DNA of 64,000 nucleotides from an uncultured Mailhella sp. (GCF_944324615.1 NZ_CALUWY010000001.1:89801-153800); one strand, 5' to 3'; shown: positions 8,893-20,062, counted from the stretch's first letter. Program-made: numbers and translations. The notes: generated by a model from the sequence alone, not told the origin.

Positions 8893-8923
8893 TTGACAAT
8901 TCCGGCAAAAGCGTACTAGATTC
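8893..8923 (+). promoter_or_regulatory. Promoter of the glycine-riboswitch transcript
   Basis: A perfect TTGACA (8893-8898) is followed after about 18 bases by TAGATT, a 4/6 match to the -10 consensus. It lies roughly 70 bases before the aptamer, appropriate for the riboswitch leader. Confidence 0.5.
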
Positions 8924-8989
8924 CATCCCGCTTCCTTACGGAAGCATTCCCGCAGAAACTGTTTGAAGGCCGCAAGGCCGACTAGCAGC

Positions 8990-9154
8990 GGAGGGAGCTC
9001 TGGAGAATCCCGTTTGGGTGCCGAAGGTGCAAGGCGAAAGCCGAAACTCTCAGGCCAAAGGACAGAGCTTAGGATCTTGCCGTCGGGCGCAACCTGCAGC
9101 CGTATCCCTAAGCGTTTTCTCTGGAGCAAATCATGTGGATTTGCTCTTTTTTTT
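8990..9154 (+). promoter_or_regulatory. Singlet glycine riboswitch with terminator expression platform
   Basis: The hallmark glycine aptamer core is present: a P1 arm AGCTCT (8996-9001) pairing with AGAGCT (9064-9069), GGAGA, the GCCGAAGGTGCAA segment (9019-9032), and ACTCTCAGG followed by AAAGGACAGAG (9046-9067). Only one complete aptamer is visible. It is followed by a stem (CTTAGGAT about 9068-9075 with ATCCCTAAG about 9105-9113) that fits the ghost aptamer of type-1 singlets. A terminator then follows: GAGCAAATC (9124-9132), 5-base loop, GATTTGCTC (9138-9146) and eight T. Glycine binding should favour readthrough into the downstream AGCS transporter or its repression; direction cannot be read from sequence alone. 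Confidence 0.92.
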
Positions 9155-9210
9155 ACCCTGAAACGGGGCGGCGAAAACGTGAAGGAACTGCCGCCCGAAG
9201 GACATGTGCC

Positions 9211-10554
9211 ATGGAATTCATCGCTCAGGTAGTGGATGCGGTCAACAGCGTGCTCTGGGGCTGGCTCCTTCTCTTTCTGCTCTGCGGCACGGGCATTTTT
9301 TATACCATCCGCCTGCGTTTCATCCAGCTTCGTAAATTTCCCCTCGCCTTCCGCCGTCTGTTCAGCAATATTTCCCTGAACGGCGAAAGCGCCGACCATA
9401 CCGGCATGAGCTCCTTCCAGGCGCTGGCCACCGCCGTGGCCGCGCAGGTGGGCACGGGCAACATTGCGGGCGCGGCCACGGCCATCGCCGCAGGCGGCCC
9501 GGGCGCCATTTTCTGGATGTGGCTCAGCGCCTTCTTCGGCATGGCCACCAACTATGCCGAAGCCGTGCTGGCCCAGAAGTACAAGAGCACCAACGAGCGC
9601 GGCGAAACCGTCGGCGGACCGGCCTACTATATCCGCGCAGCCTTCACCGGATCCTTCGGCCGGGCCCTTGCCGCCTTCTTCTCCGTGGCCATCATCCTCG
9701 CCCTCGGCTTCATGGGCAACATGGTGCAGTCCAACTCCATAGGCGCGGCCTTCGGCACCGCCTTCGGAGTTTCCCCCGTGCTCGTGGGCATCATTGTGGC
9801 GCTCATTTCCGCCGCCATCTTCCTCGGCGGCGCAAAGCGCATTGCCTGGGTCATGGAAAAGCTCGTGCCTCTCATGGCGCTTCTGTACGTCGGCGGCTGC
9901 CTCATCATCATCTTCGCCAACATTTCCGCCCTGCCCGGCGCCTTCAAGACCATTTTCGTCATGGCCTTCGATCCTCAGTCCGCCGGCGGCGGCGCACTCG
10001 GCATCACCGTGCGCGAAGCCATGCGCTACGGCGTGGCCCGCGGCCTCTTCTCCAACGAAGCCGGTATGGGTTCCACGCCCCATGCCCATGCTCTTGCCAA
10101 GGTGGCCCACCCCGACGATCAGGGCATGATGGCCATGATGGGCGTGTTCATCGACACCTTCGTGGTGCTCACCTGCACGGCGCTTGTCATCGTCATCACC
10201 GGCGTGTGGAACTCCGGCAGCACCGGCACGGAACTGGCCCAGATAGCCTTTGACACCGTATTCGGTTCCCTCGGCAATATCTACATCGCCATCTGCCTGT
10301 TCTTCTTCGCCTTTTCCACCATCATCGGCTGGTATTTCTTCGGCGAGGCCAACGTGAAGGCCCTCTTCGGCGCAAAGTATGTGAAGATCTATTCCGCCAT
10401 TGTGGTGCTCTTCATCGTGCTCGGTTCCGGCCTCAAGGTGAACCTCGTGTGGAACATGTCCGACATGTTCAACGGGCTCATGGTCCTGCCCAACCTCGTC
10501 GGCCTGCTGGCTCTCTCCGGTGTGGTGGTGGCCATAGCCAGGAGCAGAAAGTAG
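9211..10554 (+). CDS. AGCS-family sodium:glycine/alanine symporter
   Basis: A 447-residue transporter of the alanine or glycine:cation symporter family with about 10-11 membrane helices. The family signature reads GMSSFQALATAVAAQVGTGN, followed by IAGAATAIAAGGPGAIFWMW, and GLFSNEAGMGSTPHAHA appears later. It imports small neutral amino acids with Na+. The start at 9211 (MEFIAQVV) is chosen because an upstream in-frame start lies inside the riboswitch terminator hairpin. The glycine riboswitch directly upstream makes glycine the likely physiological substrate. The gene is monocistronic, with a terminator at 10583-10619. A paralogue lies at 42469-43812 without a riboswitch. Confidence 0.93.
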   Translation: MEFIAQVVDAVNSVLWGWLLLFLLCGTGIFYTIRLRFIQLRKFPLAFRRLFSNISLNGESADHTGMSSFQALATAVAAQVGTGNIAGAATAIAAGGPGAIFWMWLSAFFGMATNYAEAVLAQKYKSTNERGETVGGPAYYIRAAFTGSFGRALAAFFSVAIILALGFMGNMVQSNSIGAAFGTAFGVSPVLVGIIVALISAAIFLGGAKRIAWVMEKLVPLMALLYVGGCLIIIFANISALPGAFKTIFVMAFDPQSAGGGALGITVREAMRYGVARGLFSNEAGMGSTPHAHALAKVAHPDDQGMMAMMGVFIDTFVVLTCTALVIVITGVWNSGSTGTELAQIAFDTVFGSLGNIYIAICLFFFAFSTIIGWYFFGEANVKALFGAKYVKIYSAIVVLFIVLGSGLKVNLVWNMSDMFNGLMVLPNLVGLLALSGVVVAIARSRK

Positions 10555-10582
10555 GCGCTCCTGCCCCGTCCCGTCCATTCAT

Positions 10583-10619
10583 AAAGGGCCGCCGCTCCGC
10601 CAGGAAGCGGCGGCCCTTT
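10583..10619 (+). terminator. Intrinsic terminator after AGCS gene
   Basis: A 14-bp stem, AAAGGGCCGCCGCT (10583-10596) pairing with AGCGGCGGCCCTTT (10606-10619), with a 9-base loop and a short T run. Confidence 0.8.
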
Positions 10620-10791
10620 CCTGTCTCTGCCCGCCTTCCGGCCGGGCATATCGGAAAGGAAGGCGGGCCTGTCTTCTCTGCTTCTCGGTTTCTCCGCAAA
10701 GGCGCAGGGGCATTCACGCCCTTTTACGGGAAATTCTCCTGCATGTTCCCGGTGCGTAAGCAGGGGGCGGGGAAAGCATGTCGCGCCATAC

Positions 10792-10829
10792 AAAAACGCG
10801 GCCTTCGCCGCAGAGGACGAAGGCCGCGT
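10792..10829 (-). terminator. Intrinsic terminator of valS
   Basis: ACGCGGCCTTCG (10796-10807) pairs with CGAAGGCCGCGT (10818-10829). On the minus strand the hairpin is followed by five T. It lies 20 bases beyond the valS stop. Confidence 0.85.
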
Positions 10830-10850
10830 GACTTTTAGCCGGAATACGGA

Positions 10851-13502
<2,652 letters not shown>

Positions 13503-13682
13503 TGAAAGGCTCCAGTGTTTGACAATTCGCCGCTCGATAAGAAATGCGTGTTCGTGCGGAAAGGGCCGCCTCGCTCCGCCTGCTGCGGAGTCCTCTGCGG
13601 CCGGGCATGCCGTCATGCCCCTTCCGCCTCCTTCCCTTGCCGAACGGGCGGCTTATGCGTATGCATAGACACGGAGGGAAAC

Positions 13683-14900
13683 ATGATCGCCATACTCTGG
13701 GACGCTTCCCACATCTGGGGATATCTGCTGCTGCACGCCGTTCGTTCGACGGGCATTCCCTTCCGTGTACTCAAAGGGTTAGACATAGCCCAGACCGGAC
13801 TGTCTGGCAAGATGCTCATGGTGCCCGGAGGTTCTGCGCGGCGCAAGGCCGAAGCCCTCGGCTCAGCGGGTGCGGAAGAGGTCCGGCGCTTCGTGCGAAA
13901 CGGCGGGCGCTATGTCGGTTTCTGCGGCGGCGCGGGCCTGGCTCTTGCGGGCAACCTGGGGCTCTGCCCCTGGAACCGCGACGGCATGACCGACCGCCTG
14001 CAGCATCTCGTTTCCGGGCATTTTTCCTGCTCCCTTTCCTCGGAAAGCGCACTCATCCCGCCGGAACTTGCCGGAAAAACAGCGCTTCTGCCCGTATGGT
14101 GGCCGGGCCGCTTCAACGAACCGGAAAAAAACGATGCCGTGGAAGTGCTTGCGCGCTACCGCGCCCCCGGCCCCGACCTCTATGTGGCCGACATGCCCTA
14201 CGCCTCCATGCCCGCCGACATTCTCGCGGAATGGAACGCCATGTACGGCGTCACGCTGCGGCCTTCGCTGCTGGACGGGCGCCCCTGCGCCGTGGCCGGA
14301 ACCTTCGGCCGGGGAAGCTGGCTTCTGAGCTACAGCCACCTGGAAACGCCGGCCGATTTCCCCGGTTCGGAACAGGCCGGTTCATGGTTCCTGCACATTC
14401 TCCGCACCTGGTGCGGATCTTCCCTTGCCATGAATGCCCTGCCTGCGCTGAATTTCGATGCCCTGCCCGTGCTGTGGGAAGATAATACCCTGCTTTGCGC
14501 AAACACCGCCCTGAAGGGCCTCATTGCCCTGGCCAGGGAGCTGGGACTGCTCTTTCCGCGCAACAGCTGGCTTCTCGGCTGGCGCTCCGGCGTGCCCGGG
14601 GCGCAGTTCAACAGCCTGAACGCCGCCCTTTCCACCACCCTCAGCCTTCCGCCTGACGCGCGCCGTCTCCGGCTGTGGAAGGAAAGGCGCCATGACTTTG
14701 AACAGGCCTTTTCCCTCTTTTCGCAGGGAGCAAGGAGCTGGCTTCTGGCGCGCCGCCTGGCCGACACACTGGCCGATTCCGCGCCGGGCATGCTCCCGCG
14801 CGAGCTTCTGGTGGATCAGCGGCGGGCGCTGTTCGGCTCGCCCATGTTCGGCGGAGGACTTTGCGAACAGCTTCTGGACATGCTGGAAGAGCTGGTGTGA
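13683..14900 (+). CDS. BPL_N / class I glutamine amidotransferase-like protein
   Basis: A 405-residue cytoplasmic protein. The first 230 or so residues resemble the biotin-protein-ligase N-terminal domain (BPL_N), a class I GATase-like fold. MIAILWDASHIWGY forms the first strand, MLMVPGGSARR the oxyanion strand, and GGRYVGFCGGAGLAL a nucleophile elbow with Cys81. It lacks a biotin-ligase catalytic domain; the C-terminal part, helical and Leu/Arg-rich, is unrecognised. The start at 13683 is preceded by GGAGG and chosen over an upstream extension with no conserved features. Function is unknown. It is divergent from valS and appears to be transcribed alone. Confidence 0.75.
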   Translation: MIAILWDASHIWGYLLLHAVRSTGIPFRVLKGLDIAQTGLSGKMLMVPGGSARRKAEALGSAGAEEVRRFVRNGGRYVGFCGGAGLALAGNLGLCPWNRDGMTDRLQHLVSGHFSCSLSSESALIPPELAGKTALLPVWWPGRFNEPEKNDAVEVLARYRAPGPDLYVADMPYASMPADILAEWNAMYGVTLRPSLLDGRPCAVAGTFGRGSWLLSYSHLETPADFPGSEQAGSWFLHILRTWCGSSLAMNALPALNFDALPVLWEDNTLLCANTALKGLIALARELGLLFPRNSWLLGWRSGVPGAQFNSLNAALSTTLSLPPDARRLRLWKERRHDFEQAFSLFSQGARSWLLARRLADTLADSAPGMLPRELLVDQRRALFGSPMFGGGLCEQLLDMLEELV

Positions 14901-15024
14901 ACCGGAACCCTTCCGGGCCGTCCGCAGAAAAACGCGCACGGCATGATGCAGCCATGCCTTCCCGGCAGGCCTGATGCCGCCTGATATTCCGGCAGAGGGC
15001 CGGAGCCTTGAAAGGGCATCCGGC

Positions 15025-15052
15025 AAAAAAAAACGGCACGTCCGGCGTGCCG
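15025..15052 (-). terminator. Intrinsic terminator of the XRE regulator gene
   Basis: CGGCACG (15034-15040) pairs with CGTGCCG (15046-15052) around a 5-base loop. On the minus strand it is followed by nine T. Confidence 0.85.
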
Positions 15053-15121
15053 CATGGCCCCTCGCGCCGAAGCTGCGGCACGAAACGGGGGAAAAGCCGT
15101 GCGCGGCAGAGCCGCGGCATG

Positions 15122-15694
15122 TCAACCCTTTCCTTTCCTCAGCGTCACGCCGAGAAGCGCCGCTCCTGCGGCCATGGCCGCAAGCGCCGCCCAGAAAAGT
15201 GCCTCCACATCCCGCGCAAGCACATAGCCCCAGAGACCGGTGTGTACGCCGCCCCTGCCGTCCACAAGCTGCACGGGAAAAAGTTCGGAATAAATCCACA
15301 TGGTCAGAAGACCGCCCGCGCCCACAAGAAAAACAAGCACTCCGGCGGCCAGAGCGATATGACGGGCGGCCGTGCTCATGGAAGAGGAAGGCAGGGCTTC
15401 CTTTTCGCTTCGTTCCTCTGCGGGTGTCTCCGCAGGCGGCACGTCCCCCTGTTCCCCGCAGGGAACGGACACGTCGGGCGCGTCGACCTGATCCCGCAGC
15501 AGAAAATCAAGGCTCACGCCCAGGGTATCGGCCAGCTCCACCAGGCGGTCGAGATCGGGAGCGGAAAGGCCGGTTTCCCATTTCGTGACGGACTGCCGGG
15601 AAACTCCCATGCGCTGGGCGAGTTCTTCCTGCGACATCCCCAGGGCCTTGCGCCTGGCCTGTATTTTTCCGTATAGCTGGAGATCTTTCCTCAT
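15122..15694 (-). CDS. Membrane-anchored XRE-family transcriptional regulator
   Basis: A 190-residue protein with an N-terminal helix-turn-helix of the XRE/Cro class (about residues 8-62: IQARRKALGMSQEELAQRMG, then VSRQSVTKWETGLSAPDLD, then LVELADTLGVSLDFLL). An acidic Pro/Glu linker follows, then two predicted membrane helices (about 108-133 and 160-182) and a short basic tail. This layout is common in Gram-positive and some proteobacterial regulators that sense envelope conditions. The DNA target and ligand are unknown. The ribosome site is weak. The gene ends at a T-rich terminator. Confidence 0.85.
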   Translation of the reverse strand: MRKDLQLYGKIQARRKALGMSQEELAQRMGVSRQSVTKWETGLSAPDLDRLVELADTLGVSLDFLLRDQVDAPDVSVPCGEQGDVPPAETPAEERSEKEALPSSSMSTAARHIALAAGVLVFLVGAGGLLTMWIYSELFPVQLVDGRGGVHTGLWGYVLARDVEALFWAALAAMAAGAALLGVTLRKGKG

Positions 15695-15761
15695 GAGATT
15701 CCGTGGGCTGACCGCATTTCCGGGTGAAGGCGGCAGAAAGCCGCCCGGGCATTTCAGGCAC

Positions 15762-15804
15762 GGGCGGCCGCGCGCCGGGGGACCGGCACGGCGCGCCGGG
15801 CCGC
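15762..15804. repeat. GC-rich inverted repeat
   Basis: GGCGGC and GCGCGCCG on the left arm pair with CGGCGCGC and GCCGCC on the right arm, giving a very stable hairpin between the XRE gene and the small exported protein gene. It lacks a T run on either strand, so it may be a Rho-independent pause or mRNA-end stabiliser rather than a terminator. Confidence 0.5.
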
Positions 15805-15825
15805 CATCATCATGACTTGTGCACG

Positions 15826-16092
15826 CTATTTGAAGCGTTCCATGGCCTTGTCATAAAAAACGCACAGGGCGTCGATATCCTGCTTCTGCTGAAGCTGAAG
15901 AAGTTCGGGCTGCAGCTCCTGCATGACCTTCGCATAATTCTCAGGATTCTTCTGTGATTCTTCCTGAATGACCTGGGAGAAGGCAAGGGCCTTCTGCTGG
16001 GCTTCTTCCGGGCTGCATCCGGCCTCGGCCAGGGAAGAAAAACCGAGGACAAGGGCCAGGGCCGCGCACGAAGCCAACATTTTCCTGTTCAT
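15826..16092 (-). CDS. Small exported protein of unknown function
   Basis: An 88-residue protein with a clear Sec signal peptide (MNRKMLASCAALALVLGFSS, cleavage probably after AEA at about residue 24). The mature part is short, helical and Gln/Glu-rich, with two cysteines near its ends (CSPEE and ALCVFY) that could form a disulfide. The start at 16092 is preceded by AGGAG. No family is recognised. It is probably periplasmic. Confidence 0.75.
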   Translation of the reverse strand: MNRKMLASCAALALVLGFSSLAEAGCSPEEAQQKALAFSQVIQEESQKNPENYAKVMQELQPELLQLQQKQDIDALCVFYDKAMERFK

Positions 16093-16554
16093 AAGGAACT
16101 CCTGTGGTTTTATGGCACACTGCCAGGTTTGAGCGGCAGGCCGACCTGTCCGGCCCGTCATCTGACAGGCCGCCATGGAAGGAAAACACCCTTCCCATGA
16201 AGTCGCGGGAAAAGCCCCGTGGCGCCGGGCCGCCGAATGACGGCCAGAAATTAACGCCATCGGGAAGCATTCTCCACCAACCGGAAGTTTCCTTTCCGGC
16301 AACCATCAGGTGCATCTTCATGATTTCAGATAATTAGCATAAGATATTTTCCCCTGCCACCCCCTTTTGGCAACCTCTGGTTGCGGGAAACGGCAGGTTG
16401 CCAATCCGTTTTCATGGCGGCGCATACCTAAAAGGCGGAGCCTTTGCCCCGCCTTTCCGTGGTTCCGGCGCCTTTCATGCCGCCCTGCTCCGTGCGTATC
16501 CCGGGGGCGGGCAGGCCCCGGACCTGCGCCCCGGCCCTTTGCCTGCACGCGGAC
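16093..16554. other. Long intergenic region with overlapping hairpins
   Basis: No supportable gene. It holds a 10-bp inverted repeat TTGGCAACCT (16367-16376) / AGGTTGCCAA (16395-16404). A competing smaller hairpin GCAACC-TCT-GGTTGC (16370-16384) shares its left arm. A further AAAGGCGG/CCGCCTTT hairpin lies at about 16430-16457. The AT-rich 16321-16350 stretch may carry the promoter of the gene at 15826-16092. Confidence 0.45.
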
Positions 16555-16591
16555 AAAAAAAAGCGCAGACGCCGTCTGCCGGCGTCTGCGC
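16555..16591 (-). terminator. Intrinsic terminator after the ferritin-VIT1 gene
   Basis: GCGCAGACGCC (16563-16573) pairs with GGCGTCTGCGC (16581-16591) around a 7-base loop. On the minus strand it is followed by eight T (complement of 16555-16562). Confidence 0.88.
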
Positions 16592-16690
16592 CCTTATTTC
16601 CGCGTTTTCCCGGCGGGGCATCAGCCTGCCGGAAAAACGCGCCCTGTGCCCGCGCCGCCCCCGTCACGGAAAGACGGCGCGGGCGGAAGA

Positions 16691-17554
16691 TTACATCTCT
16701 ATGCCCATCCAGGTCTTGGCCGCCCAGCCGATGAAGAAGGAAACGGCCGCCACGCCGAAGCTGATGGTGAGCATTTCCACGAACTGCGGGCGGAAGCTCT
16801 CACGCCGCACCACGGAAACGAAGAAGGTGAACAGGCAGATGATGCAGGCCGCGTTGAACAGACAGCAGACCAGCGCCGCATAGGGCGAGGAAAAGATCAC
16901 ATAGGGCAGAAGCAGCAGCGCCACCGTGATCATATAGGCAATGCCCGTATATACGGAGGCCTTGAAGGGATGCTTTTCCCCGGGCTCCGCCTTTTTGGCA
17001 AGGTATTCCGAAGCCGCCATGGACAAGGTGGCCGATACGCCGGTGATGAAGCCCGCAAGCCCCACCGTGTCGTTGCTGCCGAGGGCCAGCGTGAAGCCCG
17101 CCAGGGCCCCGGTAAGCTCCACCAGAGCGTCGTTGAGGCCCAGCACCATGCTGCCTATGTACTTCAGCCTTTCCTCATCCACCATTTCGGCAAGACGCCG
17201 CTCGTGGCGCTCTTCCTCCTCCATGATGCCCTGCGCCTCCGGCACGTCCTCAATAAGCCCGGCATAGCGCTTTCCTGCGTGATCCTCCCCGGATTCCAGC
17301 AGATTGATGACAAAGGTGAGGCCGAAAATCCAGCTCATCACGCAGTAGAACAGCACCTTCAGGCGCTTTGCCTCCGCCTTCTTTCCGGTGTAGCGGCCCC
17401 ATACCTCGCAATGCCGCTCCTCATCGGCGGCCATGCGGCGCAGAACCTCGCCGTTTTCACCGCCTGCGCGTCCCGCAAGAATAGTGTAGATTTCACTGTC
17501 CGTCTTTTCATTGGCCTGCATCTCTTCCAGCAGGCGCAGCGTGCTCTCTCTCAT
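16691..17554 (-). CDS. Ferritin-like domain fused to VIT1/CCC1 iron/manganese transporter
   Basis: A 287-residue fusion resembling MbfA-type proteins. Residues about 1-130 form a rubrerythrin/ferritin-like four-helix domain with metal-ligand motifs DEERHCEVW and MEEEERHERRLAEM. The C-terminal part has about five membrane helices of the VIT1/CCC1 family, including GLNDALVELTGALAGFTLAL and GVSATLSMAASEYLAKKAE. Related proteins export Fe2+ or Mn2+ from the cytosol, the ferritin domain acting as sensor or oxidase. The start at 17554 follows GGGGGAG. The gene is transcribed alone and ends in a strong terminator. A role in iron or peroxide resistance is inferred from the family. Confidence 0.88.
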   Translation of the reverse strand: MRESTLRLLEEMQANEKTDSEIYTILAGRAGGENGEVLRRMAADEERHCEVWGRYTGKKAEAKRLKVLFYCVMSWIFGLTFVINLLESGEDHAGKRYAGLIEDVPEAQGIMEEEERHERRLAEMVDEERLKYIGSMVLGLNDALVELTGALAGFTLALGSNDTVGLAGFITGVSATLSMAASEYLAKKAEPGEKHPFKASVYTGIAYMITVALLLLPYVIFSSPYAALVCCLFNAACIICLFTFFVSVVRRESFRPQFVEMLTISFGVAAVSFFIGWAAKTWMGIEM

Positions 17555-17898
17555 ATCATCTCCCCCGGCGCCTGTTGCGCCTTTTTCAGGGGGATACGCC
17601 AAGCTCTCCCGGCTGGCAACCGTGAAACGGAAGGCCCCTCTGCCGGTATCTCCCCCCAAAACCCTGTGCGGCGGCCTTCTGCCGCTTTCCCCGGCCATGC
17701 CGGATACGACAAAAAGAAGGGGGAGCAGCTGCTCCCCCTTCTTCTCTTATGGCATTTCGTACGGCGCGTCCCGGAACCTTTCCGGCTCATGCGGACGCGC
17801 CGTCCGTCTCTTCTCCGGCCGGGGCTGCGGATTCAGGCGTCGGAAGGCTCCCGTTTCCGCCCGCCGGCGTTCCACCGCGCCGGGCCGGAGCTCTCCCG
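17555..17898. other. Intergenic region, non-coding
   Basis: No credible gene on either strand. It contains the terminator of the upstream minus-strand flavoenzyme gene (17711-17746) and presumably the promoter for the ferritin-VIT1 gene, for which no convincing elements were found. Confidence 0.5.
17711..17746 (-). terminator. Intrinsic terminator of the OYE1 gene
   Basis: A near-perfect palindrome centred at 17728/17729 (GAAGGGGGAGCAG with CTGCTCCCCCTTC), followed on the minus strand by five T. Confidence 0.85.
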
Positions 17899-19899
17899 TC
17901 AGATGACGTTGCCCGCGCACCAGCCGGTGTCGGTGGCGTTGCGGATATTGGCCGGGCCCATGCAGTCGCCGGCGTTGATCACATCGAACGCGGTGCCCTG
18001 GAAGGAATCGCGCAGTTCCGCCAGAGGACGGGAACCTGCGGAAATGATCACGGTGTCGGCCTTGAAGAAGACATTGTTGCCGTCCTTGTCCTTTCCGGCC
18101 ACGCCTTCGGGGGTGATTTCCGTGCACAGGCAGTCCACATGCACCTGCACGCCGTTCTTGATCATGTGTTCCTCAAGGCTCATGCGTTCGGCGATTTCCG
18201 ACTTGGGAGCGAAGAAGTGGCCCATTTCCAGAATGGTGACCTTCTTGCCCTTTTCCGCAAGGGAAATACCCAGTTCGCAGCCCACGGAACCGCCGCCCAC
18301 AACGACGATGTTCTCGCCCATCTTGTCTTCGTTGCTGAACACGTCCCAGGCCATGACCACGTTCTTCCCGTCAATGCCCGGAATGGGCGGAACGGCCTGT
18401 TCCGCACCCACGGCCACGATGACGGCGTCGTAGTTGGCTTCGGAGATCATGCTTGCCGTGACTTCGGATTCCAGAAGAATCTTGATGCCCTGACGCTGGC
18501 GCACCTGATGGATGAAGTATTCGCGCAGAGCCAGAATTTCCTTCTTGAACCAGAGGTGTTCGGGGTAAATGGCCGTCTGACCGCCGAGGAAGGCGCGCTT
18601 TTCAAACAAGGTCACGTCGTGGCCCTTGTCGGCCGCGGAAATGGCGGCCTGCATGCCGGCAATACCGCCGCCGATGACGGCAACGCGCTTGCGGCCGTTG
18701 AAGCGGAAGGCGCGCACGCGGGCGCTGCCCTGGCCCACCAGGGGGTTCACGGAGCAGCGGTTGTCGAAGGTGGCGTCGTTCAGAATGGTCACTTCCGTGG
18801 TGAGGGCATTGCGGCGGCCGCCGTCCACGCAGAAGTCGCAGTGAATGCAGGGGCGGATGTCCTTTTCACGGCCGGCACGCACCTTGTTCACCCATTCGGG
18901 ATCGGCGATGGCCTGACGGGCCATGAGGATGTAGTCGGCCTTGCCTTCGGCCAGAATGCTTTCCGCAAGGTCGGGATAATGCACGGAACCGATGACGCCC
19001 ACGGGCTTCTTCACGCCGGCCTTCTTGAGGGCCACGGAGCCGTCCACGTTGTGGCCGGGGGTGACGAAGCAGGTCGGGTGCATCTTCGGACGGGCATGGG
19101 CATCGAGTCTGGTGCCGCAGGAAACATGGAACATATCCACATATTCTTCCATGATGAGGGCCTGCTGCGCCGCGTCTTCGGGGGTGATGCCGCCTTCGGC
19201 TCTGTCGTTGCCGTTCATGCGGATTTCTATGACCATGGAGTCGCCCACAACCTCACGGATGCGCTTGATGACCATGAGCGGGAAGCGCACGCGGTTCTCC
19301 ACCGAGCCGCCGTAGGCGTCGGTACGATGGTTGCTCAGCGGGGAGAGGAAGTTGTTCATGAGCCAGCCGTGGCCGTAATGCAGCATGATGGCGTCGAACC
19401 CGGCCCTCTTCGCGTCGGCCGCGGCGGTGACGTACATCTGCGCCACGTCTTCCATGTCCTGTTCCGTCATTTCACGCACCATGCGCCCGTTGTACATGAA
19501 GGAACTCGGACCCATGAGGTCGCAGGTGCCCGCCAGAGCGCAGATGCCGGGATGATAGATTTCGCAGGCCGTGTTCATGCCGAAGGCGTGAACGGAACGC
19601 TGAAGGATGTGCATGAACGTGAAGCCCTTGGACTTTTCGTCCAGGCGGATGGTGCCGAAGTGAGCGCTGTGGCTCGGCACTTCCACGGGAACGGCGCAGG
19701 AGGCGAAACCGCCGCGGGCAAGATCCGTGTAATAGTCCACGCCATAATCGTTGATGGTGCCGTTGGCATCGGTGGAATAGGCTCCGGAAACCTGCATGGG
19801 ACCGACCATGATGCGGTTCTTATAGACAAGTTTCTTTTTGCCTACGGTCAGAGGCTGAAACAGGTGGGGATACTTTTCCAGATACAGCGGCTTGGACAT
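17899..19899 (-). CDS. OYE-family NADH:flavin oxidoreductase / dienoyl-CoA reductase-type enzyme (OYE1)
   Basis: A 666-residue cytoplasmic flavoprotein of the 2,4-dienoyl-CoA reductase / trimethylamine dehydrogenase / BaiCD group. An N-terminal FMN TIM barrel (about 1-345) carries the active-site LHYGHGWLMNNFLSPLSNHR segment and then YGGS. Fe-S cysteines follow at 351, 354 and 357, with the fourth candidate at 382. The FAD motif VAVIGGGIAGMQAA and NAD(P)H motif IVVVGGGSVGCELG follow. The third-to-fourth Cys spacing (24 residues) is longer than the usual 11-12. Such enzymes reduce activated C=C bonds or demethylate amines; the substrate here is unknown. It is divergent from a LysR gene that probably controls it. 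Confidence 0.9.
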   Translation of the reverse strand: MSKPLYLEKYPHLFQPLTVGKKKLVYKNRIMVGPMQVSGAYSTDANGTINDYGVDYYTDLARGGFASCAVPVEVPSHSAHFGTIRLDEKSKGFTFMHILQRSVHAFGMNTACEIYHPGICALAGTCDLMGPSSFMYNGRMVREMTEQDMEDVAQMYVTAAADAKRAGFDAIMLHYGHGWLMNNFLSPLSNHRTDAYGGSVENRVRFPLMVIKRIREVVGDSMVIEIRMNGNDRAEGGITPEDAAQQALIMEEYVDMFHVSCGTRLDAHARPKMHPTCFVTPGHNVDGSVALKKAGVKKPVGVIGSVHYPDLAESILAEGKADYILMARQAIADPEWVNKVRAGREKDIRPCIHCDFCVDGGRRNALTTEVTILNDATFDNRCSVNPLVGQGSARVRAFRFNGRKRVAVIGGGIAGMQAAISAADKGHDVTLFEKRAFLGGQTAIYPEHLWFKKEILALREYFIHQVRQRQGIKILLESEVTASMISEANYDAVIVAVGAEQAVPPIPGIDGKNVVMAWDVFSNEDKMGENIVVVGGGSVGCELGISLAEKGKKVTILEMGHFFAPKSEIAERMSLEEHMIKNGVQVHVDCLCTEITPEGVAGKDKDGNNVFFKADTVIISAGSRPLAELRDSFQGTAFDVINAGDCMGPANIRNATDTGWCAGNVI

Positions 19900-19936
19900 G
19901 GGATTCCTCCTCGGATAGTGCGTTCAAGATCAGCTT

Positions 19937-19951
19937 GTATCATCCTTATAC
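19937..19951. promoter_or_regulatory. Candidate LysR operator (T-N11-A)
   Basis: GTAT-N7-ATAC, an interrupted dyad containing the T-N11-A core (T19938 to A19950) typical of LysR-type binding sites. It lies in the divergent OYE1/lysR spacer, 38 bases before the OYE1 start. A second GTAT-N13-ATAC element occurs at 19994-20014. Confidence 0.4.
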
Positions 19952-19973
19952 GAGCTTCCCCTTCCGCCATCTA

Positions 19974-20000
19974 TTGACCACAGGATGATAGTGGTATAAA
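19974..20000 (+). promoter_or_regulatory. Possible promoter of the lysR gene
   Basis: TTGACC (19974-19979) and TATAAA (19995-20000) with a short 15-base spacer. It overlaps the second GTAT...ATAC dyad, consistent with autoregulation. Confidence 0.35.
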
Positions 20001-20062
20001 AAATTATTTGATACGCAATGTTGTTTTACCCCCTTTGAGGGCTTCATGCACAAGGAGCAGGG

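Noticed and set aside
8955..8995. A second upstream glycine aptamer
   Set aside because: The segment has a small GGCCGCAAGGCC hairpin but none of the conserved aptamer core bases.
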